This document shows, in pieces, positions 6,318 to 13,409 of a stretch of DNA of 15,191 nucleotides. The DNA is from an uncultured Lachnospiraceae bacterium (GTDB lineage: Bacteria; Bacillota; Clostridia; Lachnospirales; Lachnospiraceae). The first letter of the stretch is position 1. Each line of letters starts with the position of its first letter. The notes under the pieces were generated by a model. It was not told where the DNA came from and searched no databases. It was given only the letters and a program-made list of their open reading frames with translations. Made by a program: the position numbers and the translations under genes. Location: contig CAJOPI010000380.1 in NCBI GenBank assembly GCA_905236275.1, forward strand, positions 1 to 15,191, in the 5' to 3' direction.

Positions 6318-6839
6318 ATGAAAAAAAGAATAGTAGCTATGGTACTTTGTGCTGCTCTTTCTTCAATCGCAGTTGTTCCTGCATTCGCAGCTACAGCAGC
6401 AGAGGAAGTTGCTTCAGCAGTAGCGACACAGGCACAGAGAACAGCAGATTACGCAGCTTATCAGGCAGCTCTTGCCAACTTCAGGGCAGAGCAGGTTGCT
6501 AAGGGGATTGCAGAGACAGCAGAAGGACAGGCAGCTTACGCAGCTTACCAGGCAGCTCTTGCTAACTTCTACAATGTTGAGCTTGCAAGAGGCGCAGCTC
6601 AGGCAGCAGAGGGACAGGCAGCTTACGCTTACGGACAGACTGTTCTTGCAGCTTTCTATCAGCAGCAGCTTGCTGAGTCAGCAGCTCAGAAGGCAGCAGG
6701 TCAGGCTGATTATGAGGCATATCAGACAGCTCTTAAGGCAAGAGAGGCAGCTATCCTTGCACAGAAGGCAGCTACAGAGGCTGAGAGAGCAGTTCTTTTA
6801 GAGCAGGTTAAGGCATATCTTGCACAGCTTGGCTACTAA
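6318..6839 (+). CDS. Secreted alanine-rich protein with four 29-residue repeats
   Basis: No known family recognised. The 173-residue protein has a clear Sec signal peptide: MKKR, a hydrophobic core, and an AFA cleavage site near residue 24. The mature part is almost wholly helical, rich in Ala, Gln, Glu and Tyr, and built of four 29-residue units (residues 44-159) of the form xYxAYQxALxxF...AxxAEGQA, then a short helix ending LAQLGY. There is no sortase motif, lipobox or second membrane segment, so it is released or held non-covalently. ATG 6318 is chosen over GTG 6300 because GGGAGA (6305-6310) precedes it and MKK begins the signal peptide. Alanine codons are almost all GCA or GCT and leucines mostly CTT, unlike the neighbours, which suggests high expression. 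Its own promoter and terminator make it monocistronic. The role is unknown. Confidence 0.85.
   Translation: MKKRIVAMVLCAALSSIAVVPAFAATAAEEVASAVATQAQRTADYAAYQAALANFRAEQVAKGIAETAEGQAAYAAYQAALANFYNVELARGAAQAAEGQAAYAYGQTVLAAFYQQQLAESAAQKAAGQADYEAYQTALKAREAAILAQKAATEAERAVLLEQVKAYLAQLGY
6447..6794 (+). repeat. Four in-frame 87-bp tandem repeats
   Basis: Units are 6447-6533, 6534-6620, 6621-6707 and 6708-6794, each encoding 29 residues. The first two are closest, sharing AAYQAALANF and AEGQA. The fourth has diverged and leads into the C-terminal helix. All keep the frame with no length variation, so selection on protein spacing is likely. Confidence 0.8.
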
Positions 6840-6873
6840 GAAATAGATATAACTGCATATTGAGTTGTTAATT

Positions 6874-6910
6874 AAAAAGGGCGGTACTTTTGGAAGTTCC
6901 GTCCTTTTTT
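6874..6910 (+). terminator. Intrinsic terminator after the repeat-protein gene
   Basis: The stem ggGcgg (6879-6884) pairs with ccgtcc (6899-6904) with one G-U pair and continues through act/agt. An A-run precedes it and six T residues (6905-6910) follow. It lies between the repeat-protein stop at 6839 and the histidine kinase start at 6939. Confidence 0.8.
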
Positions 6911-6938
6911 GCAAATTATCGATATCCGAAGGAGCTAT

Positions 6939-8456
6939 ATGACTTTCAGGACGAGACTGACAATAGCTTTTCTGGTAATTGTTCTTATTCCAATCATACT
7001 TTTTGGCGCAACGATCGCGGTAATGACCAGTTATGAGAGCCATATGATCCGCAAGGAATTTGGTATTGATGTGGATACTTTAGGAATTGCGACAAATGGT
7101 GTTCAGCTTTTTGCCTCTTCGACCGATAATATATATGGGGAGCTGCGGGAAACTGCAAATGAAAGATCAACAGAGCTTGAAGATCCCGCATTTCTGGAGG
7201 TAATTAACGGCAGACTTGAAAGATTATCCTCGTTTCTCATAATAAGAAAAGGCAATGACATTTATTACAGCGGTGATGCAGCCAAAACTACTGAAATTCG
7301 TGAACTACTTCCCCAATATGAGGGAGATAACAACGGAATTAACTCCAGAGAAACTTATATAAGGGAAAAGAAGCTTATAATTAAACAGGTTGATTTTCGT
7401 TTTTCTGACCATTCCAAAGGAACTGCTTTTATAGTGACTTTGATATCGGAACTGATACCTGATATACGTTCATCAATCATGAAGATAGGTCTGGCACTTG
7501 TCTTTATCCTGATGATTACAGGTGTGGCACTTGTGTCCTGGATATATACGGGTATCGTGTCACCGATCAGGGAGATAAGTATGGCCTCGCAGAAAATACA
7601 GGAAGGCATACTTGATTTTGAGGTAAATATACCCAATGCTGATGATGAAGTGGCGAGCCTTTGCAGGAATTTCGAGGAAATGAGACGAAGGCTGAAGGAT
7701 TCGGCCGAGCAGAAGATAGAGACTGAGAATGAGAACAGGGCTCTTATTACTAATATATCGCATGATCTGAAGACTCCCGTAACTTCCATAAAGGGTTATG
7801 CGGAAGGGCTTCTTGACGGGGTGGCGGATACTCCGGAGAAGCGGGAAAAGTATCTTCGGACGATTTTCAATAAGGCGAACGATCTTGACCGTCTTATCAA
7901 TGAACTTACTTTTTATGCAGGAATTGATACTGACAGAATTCCATATAACTTTGCAAAGGTAAATGCAACTGATTATTTTAATGACTGTGCTGAAGAATTA
8001 AAAACCGAATTGGAATCGCGTTCGTATACCTTCGTCTACACGAATACGATTTCGCCGGAGTTGATAGTTATTGCAGACCCGGTACAGTTTAAGAAGGTCA
8101 TTAACAATATCGTTGGAAATTCCATTAAGTATATGGACAAGAAAAAGGGGAAAATTGCGATTTTCCTAAAGGAAAGCGAATCGGAACTTATAGTTTCGCT
8201 TAAGGATAATGGAGCAGGAATTGATGAAAAGAGCCTTCCGTACATTTTCGACAGATTTTACCGCGAGGATGCATCGAGGAACAGTGCAAAGGGAGGTTCC
8301 GGAATCGGACTGTCCATAGTTAAAAAGATCGTTGACGATCATGGCGGACGTGTCTGGGCGACAAGCCGCAAAGGGGAAGGGACAACTATTAACATTGCCC
8401 TTGCGAAATATGAAGGGGCAAATAACGAGTATGGTTCAACAGGGGGAGCCGGATGA
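6939..8456 (+). CDS. Sensor histidine kinase, HAMP-HisKA-HATPase
   Basis: Membrane sensor of a two-component system, 505 residues. There are membrane helices at about 8-29 and 181-206, an unclassified extracytoplasmic sensor of about 150 residues between them, HAMP at about 203-255, HisKA with phospho-accepting His275 in ISHDLKTP, and an ATPase domain with an N-box ending at Asn394, DNGAG (Asp423), FDRFYR and GGSGIGLS. The start is ATG 6939 with AAGGAG at 6929-6934; the upstream TTG at 6909 lies in the terminator T-run and is rejected. The stop overlaps the regulator start as ATGA, so kinase and regulator are co-translated. No separate promoter is obvious after the upstream terminator, so expression may depend on read-through or on an unrecognised promoter. 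The signal is unknown. Confidence 0.93.
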   Translation: MTFRTRLTIAFLVIVLIPIILFGATIAVMTSYESHMIRKEFGIDVDTLGIATNGVQLFASSTDNIYGELRETANERSTELEDPAFLEVINGRLERLSSFLIIRKGNDIYYSGDAAKTTEIRELLPQYEGDNNGINSRETYIREKKLIIKQVDFRFSDHSKGTAFIVTLISELIPDIRSSIMKIGLALVFILMITGVALVSWIYTGIVSPIREISMASQKIQEGILDFEVNIPNADDEVASLCRNFEEMRRRLKDSAEQKIETENENRALITNISHDLKTPVTSIKGYAEGLLDGVADTPEKREKYLRTIFNKANDLDRLINELTFYAGIDTDRIPYNFAKVNATDYFNDCAEELKTELESRSYTFVYTNTISPELIVIADPVQFKKVINNIVGNSIKYMDKKKGKIAIFLKESESELIVSLKDNGAGIDEKSLPYIFDRFYREDASRNSAKGGSGIGLSIVKKIVDDHGGRVWATSRKGEGTTINIALAKYEGANNEYGSTGGAG

Positions 8457-9142
8457 GCAGAATATTAATTATTGAAGACGAGGATTCGATCGCGGACTTA
8501 GAGAAGGATTATCTTGAACTGTCTGCTTTTGAAGTCGAAGTGAAACACGATGGAGTTGAGGGGCTTCAGAGTGCCCTTGAAGGCAATTTTGACCTTATTA
8601 TCCTGGATCTCATGCTTCCGGGTGCGGATGGCTTTGAAATCTGCAAGAAGGTACGTGAGGTAAAGGACACTCCTATAATTATGGTATCGGCAAAGAAGGA
8701 CGATATCGATAAGATAAGGGGGCTTGGTCTCGGAGCTGATGACTACATGACGAAGCCTTTCTCGCCGAGTGAGCTTGTGGCAAGGGTTAAGGCTCACCTG
8801 TCGCGCTTTGAGAGACTTACGGCAAACGGCAGACCGAGGAATGAGGTCATCGAGATAAGAGGTCTGAAGATTGACAGGACCGCTAGGCGGATATGGGTAA
8901 ACGATGAAGAAAAGCAGTTTACCACGAAGGAATTTGACCTTCTCGCATTCCTTGCGTCCAATCCGAACCATGTATATTCGAAGGAAGAGCTTTTCAAGAA
9001 TATATGGGATATGGAGTCTGTCGGAGATATTGCGACCGTAACGGTTCATATCAAAAAGATTCGTGAAAAAATCGAGATGGATTCCTCCAACCCTCAGTAT
9101 ATTGAAACTATCTGGGGTGTCGGGTACAGATTTAAAATATAA
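8453..9142 (+). CDS. Response regulator, OmpR/PhoB type
   Basis: DNA-binding partner of the kinase, 229 residues. The receiver domain covers about 1-115, with acidic pocket Glu8-Asp9, phospho-acceptor Asp52 in LDLMLP, switch Ser79 and Lys101 in the KPF motif. The winged-helix output domain covers about 131-229 and ends in the usual WGVGYRF. The start ATG 8453 has AGGGGGAG at 8441-8448 and overlaps the kinase stop by 4 bases. The kinase comes before the regulator, the reverse of the commonest order in this family. Target genes cannot be read from the window; the adjacent repeat-protein promoter is one possibility worth testing. Confidence 0.95.
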   Translation: MSRILIIEDEDSIADLEKDYLELSAFEVEVKHDGVEGLQSALEGNFDLIILDLMLPGADGFEICKKVREVKDTPIIMVSAKKDDIDKIRGLGLGADDYMTKPFSPSELVARVKAHLSRFERLTANGRPRNEVIEIRGLKIDRTARRIWVNDEEKQFTTKEFDLLAFLASNPNHVYSKEELFKNIWDMESVGDIATVTVHIKKIREKIEMDSSNPQYIETIWGVGYRFKI

Positions 9143-9156
9143 AAACAGGATCGTAA

Positions 9157-10002
9157 ATGCAGGGAATTTCTGCGTTTATGACGGGAAAAGATATGGCAGA
9201 TGATAAGAGATTTGCGGTACTTATCGATATTGAAAATGTATCGCGAAAATATGTGGGCCTCATCATGGATGAGGCTTCTAACTATGGGGATTTAACGATC
9301 AAGAGGGCTTATGGGGACTGGACGCAGAGCTCCAGTGCCTCATGGCGTTCGATTCTTTTGGATAATTCGATAATTCCCATGCAGCAGTTTAATAACACTT
9401 TTGGCAAGAATTCCTCGGACTCGGCATTGATCATCGATGCTATGAAAATCCTCTATAATAACAATGTTGACGGCTTCTGTCTTGTGTCTTCGGACAGTGA
9501 CTTTACAAGACTTGCCGCAACGCTTAAGGAAGAGGGAAAAATGGTTGTCGGTATGGGTGAAAGCAAAACACCCAATGCGCTTATAAAGGCCTGTGACTCC
9601 TTTAAGCTTCTGGATGTGCTTTATAAGGAGGCGAACGGGGATAAGGAAGAGAAAGAAGAGAAGGAAGAAAAGGAAGCGCAGGAGAAGGCGGCAATAGTAA
9701 AAAAGGCGGTTTCAAAGAGTACACCGAAAAAGGCTTCCTTGAAGTCTCCGGATGCAAAATCAAAGTCCAATCTGACCAAGCTTTCAACTATAGAGAAGGC
9801 CATAAGGCAGATAGTACTGAATTATGATGATGAAAACGGGATGAATATCAGCACTCTGGGAAACAGTCTGCAGAGGCGTTATCCGGATTTTGATACAAGA
9901 AACTACGGAGCTCCGAAGCTTTCGAAATTCCTGACACGTTTCAAGAGTTTTACACTTACAAAAATAGGAAATACAACATATATTAACGTAAATGATAAAT
10001 AA
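9157..10002 (+). CDS. NYN (PIN-like) ribonuclease-domain protein with C-terminal LOTUS/OST-HTH domain
   Basis: Probable RNA-acting protein. The NYN domain (about residues 17-155) keeps the acidic residues expected of the PIN-like metal site: Asp24 in LIDIENVS, Asp88 and Asp94 in SDSALIIDAM, and Asp113/Asp115 in SSDSDF. A highly charged Glu/Lys linker (about 160-195) follows. Residues about 205-281 (STIEKAIRQI, then LGNSLQRRYPDF and LSKFL) fit an OST-HTH/LOTUS RNA-binding domain. This matches the LabA/limkain-b1-like architecture. ATG 9157 has AGGA at 9147-9150; ATG 9193 (MADDKRF) is a realistic alternative that keeps the full NYN fold. It starts 14 bases after the response regulator and overlaps the pseudouridine synthase, so it is probably in one operon. 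Activity is inferred from the family. Confidence 0.85.
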   Translation: MQGISAFMTGKDMADDKRFAVLIDIENVSRKYVGLIMDEASNYGDLTIKRAYGDWTQSSSASWRSILLDNSIIPMQQFNNTFGKNSSDSALIIDAMKILYNNNVDGFCLVSSDSDFTRLAATLKEEGKMVVGMGESKTPNALIKACDSFKLLDVLYKEANGDKEEKEEKEEKEAQEKAAIVKKAVSKSTPKKASLKSPDAKSKSNLTKLSTIEKAIRQIVLNYDDENGMNISTLGNSLQRRYPDFDTRNYGAPKLSKFLTRFKSFTLTKIGNTTYINVNDK

Positions 10003-10666
10003 GAATTTGGAAATTTTAATGGAGGATTCCTATCTGATCGCGGTCAGGAAGCCGGCAGGAACAGCGAGCGAGAGCGGCAGAATCGGTGAGATCGATATGC
10101 TGGGTCTTGTCAGAAATTATCTTGTAAAAAAAGGTGAGTCTGCCTATATTGCAATGATAATGCGTCTCGACCAGCCGGTGGAGGGAATCCTTCTTTTTGC
10201 GAAAAATAAAGAGTCGGCAGCGGTGCTGTCGAAGGAACTTAAAGAAGGTCTTATAAAAAAGACCTATAAAGCGATTGTAAAAACAGATAGTATGGCGATT
10301 GGCGGGGAACTGCGTCTTACGGACTATCTTATCCGGCAGAAGGGAAGCAATCTGACAAAAATTGCCGGTGAAAAGGAAAAATCGTCAAAGGATGCGAAGA
10401 AGGCGGAACTGATTTACAAGGTCGAAAAAGCCCTTGATGGGGGTAGGTATCTTCTTTCGATACGTCTGCTCACCGGACGTCACCACCAGATAAGAGTCCA
10501 GCTTTCAAACGCAGGACTTCCTATCCTGGGTGACAGAAAATACGGAGAAGCCTCAGACGACTACCGCGGCGGGCTTTGTCTTGCCTGCTGCCGATTGGAA
10601 TTTACTCATCCCGGGTCTGGAGAAAAGGTCACTATTGAGGCTTCACCGACTTTTGTCAGGTCATGA
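9992..10666 (+). CDS. RluA-family pseudouridine synthase
   Basis: Converts uridine to pseudouridine in rRNA or tRNA. The 224-residue protein is a bare catalytic domain with no N-terminal S4 domain. The catalytic aspartate is Asp60 in MRLDQPVEGILLF; the common form of the motif is HRLD followed by TSG, so this is a variant branch. The later GRHHQIRVQ and GDRKYG motifs are intact. ATG 9992 is preferred because it supplies the usual first strand (LEILMEDSYLIAV), though no strong ribosome binding site is visible. It overlaps the NYN gene by 11 bases, so translation may be coupled. Its 3' end overlaps the convergent channel gene by 6 bases. The RNA target is unknown. Confidence 0.88.
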   Translation: MINKNLEILMEDSYLIAVRKPAGTASESGRIGEIDMLGLVRNYLVKKGESAYIAMIMRLDQPVEGILLFAKNKESAAVLSKELKEGLIKKTYKAIVKTDSMAIGGELRLTDYLIRQKGSNLTKIAGEKEKSSKDAKKAELIYKVEKALDGGRYLLSIRLLTGRHHQIRVQLSNAGLPILGDRKYGEASDDYRGGLCLACCRLEFTHPGSGEKVTIEASPTFVRS

Positions 10667-12058
10667 AAGTTTTTTGTAAGCAACGATATGAACATTGTTA
10701 TAGCGGGTGCCTATATTTATACTGTCAGCGGTTTTCATAAGAATTATCCGCTCGAGATTTTCAGGCGAGATGTCTTCGTTATCCGAACTCCAAAGCAGTT
10801 TCTGTTCTGTGTTACTGCCGATATTTTTGAGACTTGAATATATACGGTATTTAATTCTGTCCACCATATCCATATTCAGACGGTCAGAGGTTGAAAGAGC
10901 CAGTAACTTGTCTGCTGCGGAGTTGCTGACATTGATATTTTTTACGAGGACATGAACCTTGAGCCTTTCGGAATTGCCGGATATCCAGAATTCGCTTACC
11001 GAGTCGGGGAATAGCTTACTGCTGAACATGATCAGTTCCTCAGTAATAAGCCTTAATTTAAGGGCGTCAGCTTTACTCAGAGTGTAGTAAGAGGAGTAAA
11101 GGTCGGCTTTAGTAAAGCATTCTTCGATATCAGCTTCATAATTTCTGAGTTCAATTCTGTCTGTTCTGATTTTTACATTTCGTTTCCCTATATCATCAGG
11201 AATTTCATTTTGAGAAGGAATTTCTTCGATAGCGTTCTTCTGGATGAGATTAAGATACTGATAAGGGATTTCTATGCCGTTTTCATTGAATTTTTCTATA
11301 ACGGCTATCCTTACCTCGCTGCAGGCAAGGAAATTATCGGTGTCGTTTTCGGTCCAGATAGTGGTTTCGAGCTGATAGGAATTGCCGGTAATAGCCATAA
11401 GGTAAACATCACCATAACCGTCGAGGTCGGCATTTTTTTCGTTATTTGGCAGAGTCAGAGGACAGTTTTTTACAGCCTCGCGAATCAGGTGGATTGCGAG
11501 ACGGATATCAGAGGAATAACTGATTTCGAATTTAAGAAAAGTGCCGCGAAGATTTCCATGATGATAGCTTGTATTCAGTATGATCTTGTCATTGATCTCG
11601 CTGTTTGGAATAATATAGCAGATATTATCCATCGTGCGGAGAACGACATGGCGCGCGGTCATATCGTCAACAACGCAGGGCTTGTCAATGTCGGTTATAA
11701 GAACACGGTCGCCTGTATTAAAGGGACGGTAGATGCTTATCATGATTCCTGCCAGTACGTCTTCAAGTGCATCCTTGCCGATGATACCGAGAACAGCAGT
11801 GAAGACAACGGAACTTCCGAAGGCGAAGGCATAAAGCTTATCCAACCCGTTAAAGCCGTTTATGGCAAAAATCAGGGCGAAAATGATAATTACTCCCTTG
11901 GTGAAGCGGAAGAAAAATTTTATATGTATCCTTTTACTGTTCCTGTCAATTCTTCTGAAAATATAATCATTCAGTTTGATTGCGGCAAAACCCAGTATAA
12001 AGGCAATTATCAGGTTTGCTATAACTGTATTTGAAGGTATCTTATTTAGAATTTCCAT
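10661..12058 (-). CDS. MscS-family mechanosensitive channel with an extra C-terminal domain
   Basis: Small-conductance mechanosensitive channel that would release solutes on osmotic downshock. Of its 465 residues, about 1-290 are the MscS part: membrane helices near 12-29 and 50-70, and the glycine/alanine-rich pore helix running into GKDALEDVLAG and RPFNTGD (about 80-117), followed by the cytoplasmic beta and alpha/beta domains. Residues about 296-465 are additional; the stretch ALKLRLITEELIMFSSKLF followed by EFWISGN resembles the N-box start of a RsbW-like HATPase fold, but with key residues missing. The start overlaps hypB by 17 bases, with GGAG just before it. It is the last gene of the hypA-hypB operon. 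The channel call is firm; the C-terminal assignment is tentative. Confidence 0.88.
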   Translation of the reverse strand: MEILNKIPSNTVIANLIIAFILGFAAIKLNDYIFRRIDRNSKRIHIKFFFRFTKGVIIIFALIFAINGFNGLDKLYAFAFGSSVVFTAVLGIIGKDALEDVLAGIMISIYRPFNTGDRVLITDIDKPCVVDDMTARHVVLRTMDNICYIIPNSEINDKIILNTSYHHGNLRGTFLKFEISYSSDIRLAIHLIREAVKNCPLTLPNNEKNADLDGYGDVYLMAITGNSYQLETTIWTENDTDNFLACSEVRIAVIEKFNENGIEIPYQYLNLIQKNAIEEIPSQNEIPDDIGKRNVKIRTDRIELRNYEADIEECFTKADLYSSYYTLSKADALKLRLITEELIMFSSKLFPDSVSEFWISGNSERLKVHVLVKNINVSNSAADKLLALSTSDRLNMDMVDRIKYRIYSSLKNIGSNTEQKLLWSSDNEDISPENLERIILMKTADSINIGTRYNNVHIVAYKKLS

Positions 12059-12719
12059 AGGCTCCGCTAACCTCCGAGCGTATCCATTCGGCGAGCTTCT
12101 CTACGCCCTCACCGCTTTTTGCGCAGATGGGAATGATGTCGATATCGGGGTGACGCTTATGTATATTCTTCTCTGCCCGCTCCATATCAAAATCAAAATA
12201 GGGAGCTACATCAATTTTATTGATGATAACGAGGTCTGAAATCTGAAACATAAGAGGATATTTCAGGGGCTTGTCATCACCTTCCGGAACGGAAAGTATC
12301 ATGGCATTTTTGCTTGCGCCCGTATCGAACTCTGCAGGACAGACAAGATTGCCGACATTTTCAAGGATTATCAGGTCGTAGTTTTTGAAATTCACAGAGT
12401 CAAGTCCCTGCTCCGTCATGTCTGCGTCGAGATGGCACATGCCGCCTGTGTGGAGCTGTATAGCATCGGCACCCGCCTCGATTATACGCTTTGTATCAAC
12501 GTCTGAGTCGATGTCTGCCTCCATTACGGCTATTTTGTATTCGTCTTTTAAGAGTTTTATAAGCTGCGTGAGGGTTGTTGTTTTTCCTGAACCCGGCGAG
12601 CTCATAAGGTTTAAGAGAAAGGTTTTGTTCTCCCTTAATTTTTCCCGAAGCTCTTCCGCTTTTTTATCATTGTCTTCAAGTACATTTGCCTTCAGGTCTA
12701 TAATTCTGACTTCACTCAT
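12042..12719 (-). CDS. hypB: Hydrogenase/urease nickel incorporation GTPase HypB
   Basis: GTPase that drives nickel delivery, with HypA, into [NiFe] hydrogenase or sometimes urease. The 225-residue protein carries the P-loop SSPGSGKTT (40-48), the metal-site Cys95-His96 in TGGMCHLDA, Cys127 in ENVGNLVCPAE, and the guanine-specificity motif NKID (167-170). It lacks the N-terminal CxxCGC motif and the His-rich stretch found in some HypB proteins, so it is the minimal type without nickel storage. Its start overlaps the hypA stop by 8 bases (ATGAGTGA), and its end overlaps the channel gene by 17 bases. No hydrogenase, urease or other hyp gene is in the window, so the target enzyme is encoded elsewhere. 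Confidence 0.95.
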   Translation of the reverse strand: MSEVRIIDLKANVLEDNDKKAEELREKLRENKTFLLNLMSSPGSGKTTTLTQLIKLLKDEYKIAVMEADIDSDVDTKRIIEAGADAIQLHTGGMCHLDADMTEQGLDSVNFKNYDLIILENVGNLVCPAEFDTGASKNAMILSVPEGDDKPLKYPLMFQISDLVIINKIDVAPYFDFDMERAEKNIHKRHPDIDIIPICAKSGEGVEKLAEWIRSEVSGAYGNSK

Positions 12720-13062
12720 TTTCCGCTATTATCTCCTTTAATATAAATTCTCTTCCATGAATGATTATAGCAAGACCGCTTCCGCATTCCGGACAGAGGT
12801 AATCGTGCTCTTTCGAGGGAAGATATTCGGCACCGCAGTCCTCGCAATGGGCGGAAACCGGAATCATTATACATTCGAGCTCAGAACCATTCAGGAGGGT
12901 GTCTTTTATCCCGCTTTTGTAGTATTTTTGCATGTATTCAGGCAGGATGCCAGTCATTTCACCTATCTCGCAGACAAGCTTTTGAACCCTGCAGATTTTT
13001 TCCTCTTCACATTTTTTTAGGGCAAGGTTCACAAGCCTTACCACATAGCTCATTTCATGCAT
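12712..13062 (-). CDS. hypA: Hydrogenase/urease nickel metallochaperone HypA
   Basis: Nickel-binding metallochaperone that works with HypB. The start is placed at the internal ATG giving MHEMS, because HypA proteins bind nickel through an N-terminal Met-His-Glu. This gives 116 residues, the normal family length, whereas the longer frame from 13110 would add 16 residues before the nickel site and is rejected. The structural zinc site is two CxxC pairs (Cys73/Cys76 and Cys90/Cys93). GAGG lies about 9 bases upstream of the start. It is the first gene of the minus-strand operon. I found no convincing promoter on this strand between 13063 and 13310. Confidence 0.95.
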   Translation of the reverse strand: MHEMSYVVRLVNLALKKCEEEKICRVQKLVCEIGEMTGILPEYMQKYYKSGIKDTLLNGSELECIMIPVSAHCEDCGAEYLPSKEHDYLCPECGSGLAIIIHGREFILKEIIAENE

Positions 13063-13409
13063 TATATACAGCCTCGATATATTTATGATGTCAGGGTCAA
13101 AAGTCATCATGATATTCGCAAAAAAATGATTAAATTAAGCCCTGATATATGTCTAAATTTCAAATTAAGATCTATCAAAATTAAGAGAATGTATTAAATT
13201 TTTAACGTACATATGTTTATAGAGCTTATAGAATTGTTTATTTGTCGCTCAGCTCATTTAATTCATTTTAACAAATATGTTCCAAAAGGCAAAGATATAA
13301 TAGGTAAAAAGCTTGACAGAAAAAGTATTTACGGCTATAATATCACGCGCAAAGTGCTAATTTTTCGGGAATTGTATTAAATTTTATACATAAGAAAGGA
13401 AGAAAAAGG
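13063..13409. other. Divergent intergenic region between hypA and greA
   Basis: A 347-base AT-rich region. It holds the greA promoter at 13313-13341, a 13-base direct repeat (TGTATTAAATTTT at 13190-13202 and 13373-13385), and a 6-base inverted pair tcaggg (13091-13096) with ccctga (13140-13145) near the hypA side. The best minus-strand promoter candidate (TTGAAA at 13163-13158) has only a weak -10 partner. No coding gene is visible. Confidence 0.6.
13313..13341 (+). promoter_or_regulatory. Perfect consensus sigma-A promoter for greA-lysS
   Basis: TTGACA (13313-13318), a 17-base spacer and TATAAT (13336-13341) match the consensus at all twelve positions. Predicted start is about 13348, giving a leader of about 60 bases. 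This fits constitutive, strong expression of housekeeping genes. Confidence 0.9.

Noticed and set aside
9621..9803. Minus-strand Ser/Phe-rich open frames opposite the NYN linker
   Set aside because: They are the complement of the Glu/Lys-rich linker codons, not genes.
11210..12034. 274-codon plus-strand open frame opposite the MscS channel gene
   Set aside because: Antisense to a well-supported channel gene; no domain and no ribosome binding site of note.
13063..13110. N-terminal extension of HypA starting at 13110
   Set aside because: It would bury the Met-His-Glu nickel site that must be N-terminal, and it exceeds the family length.
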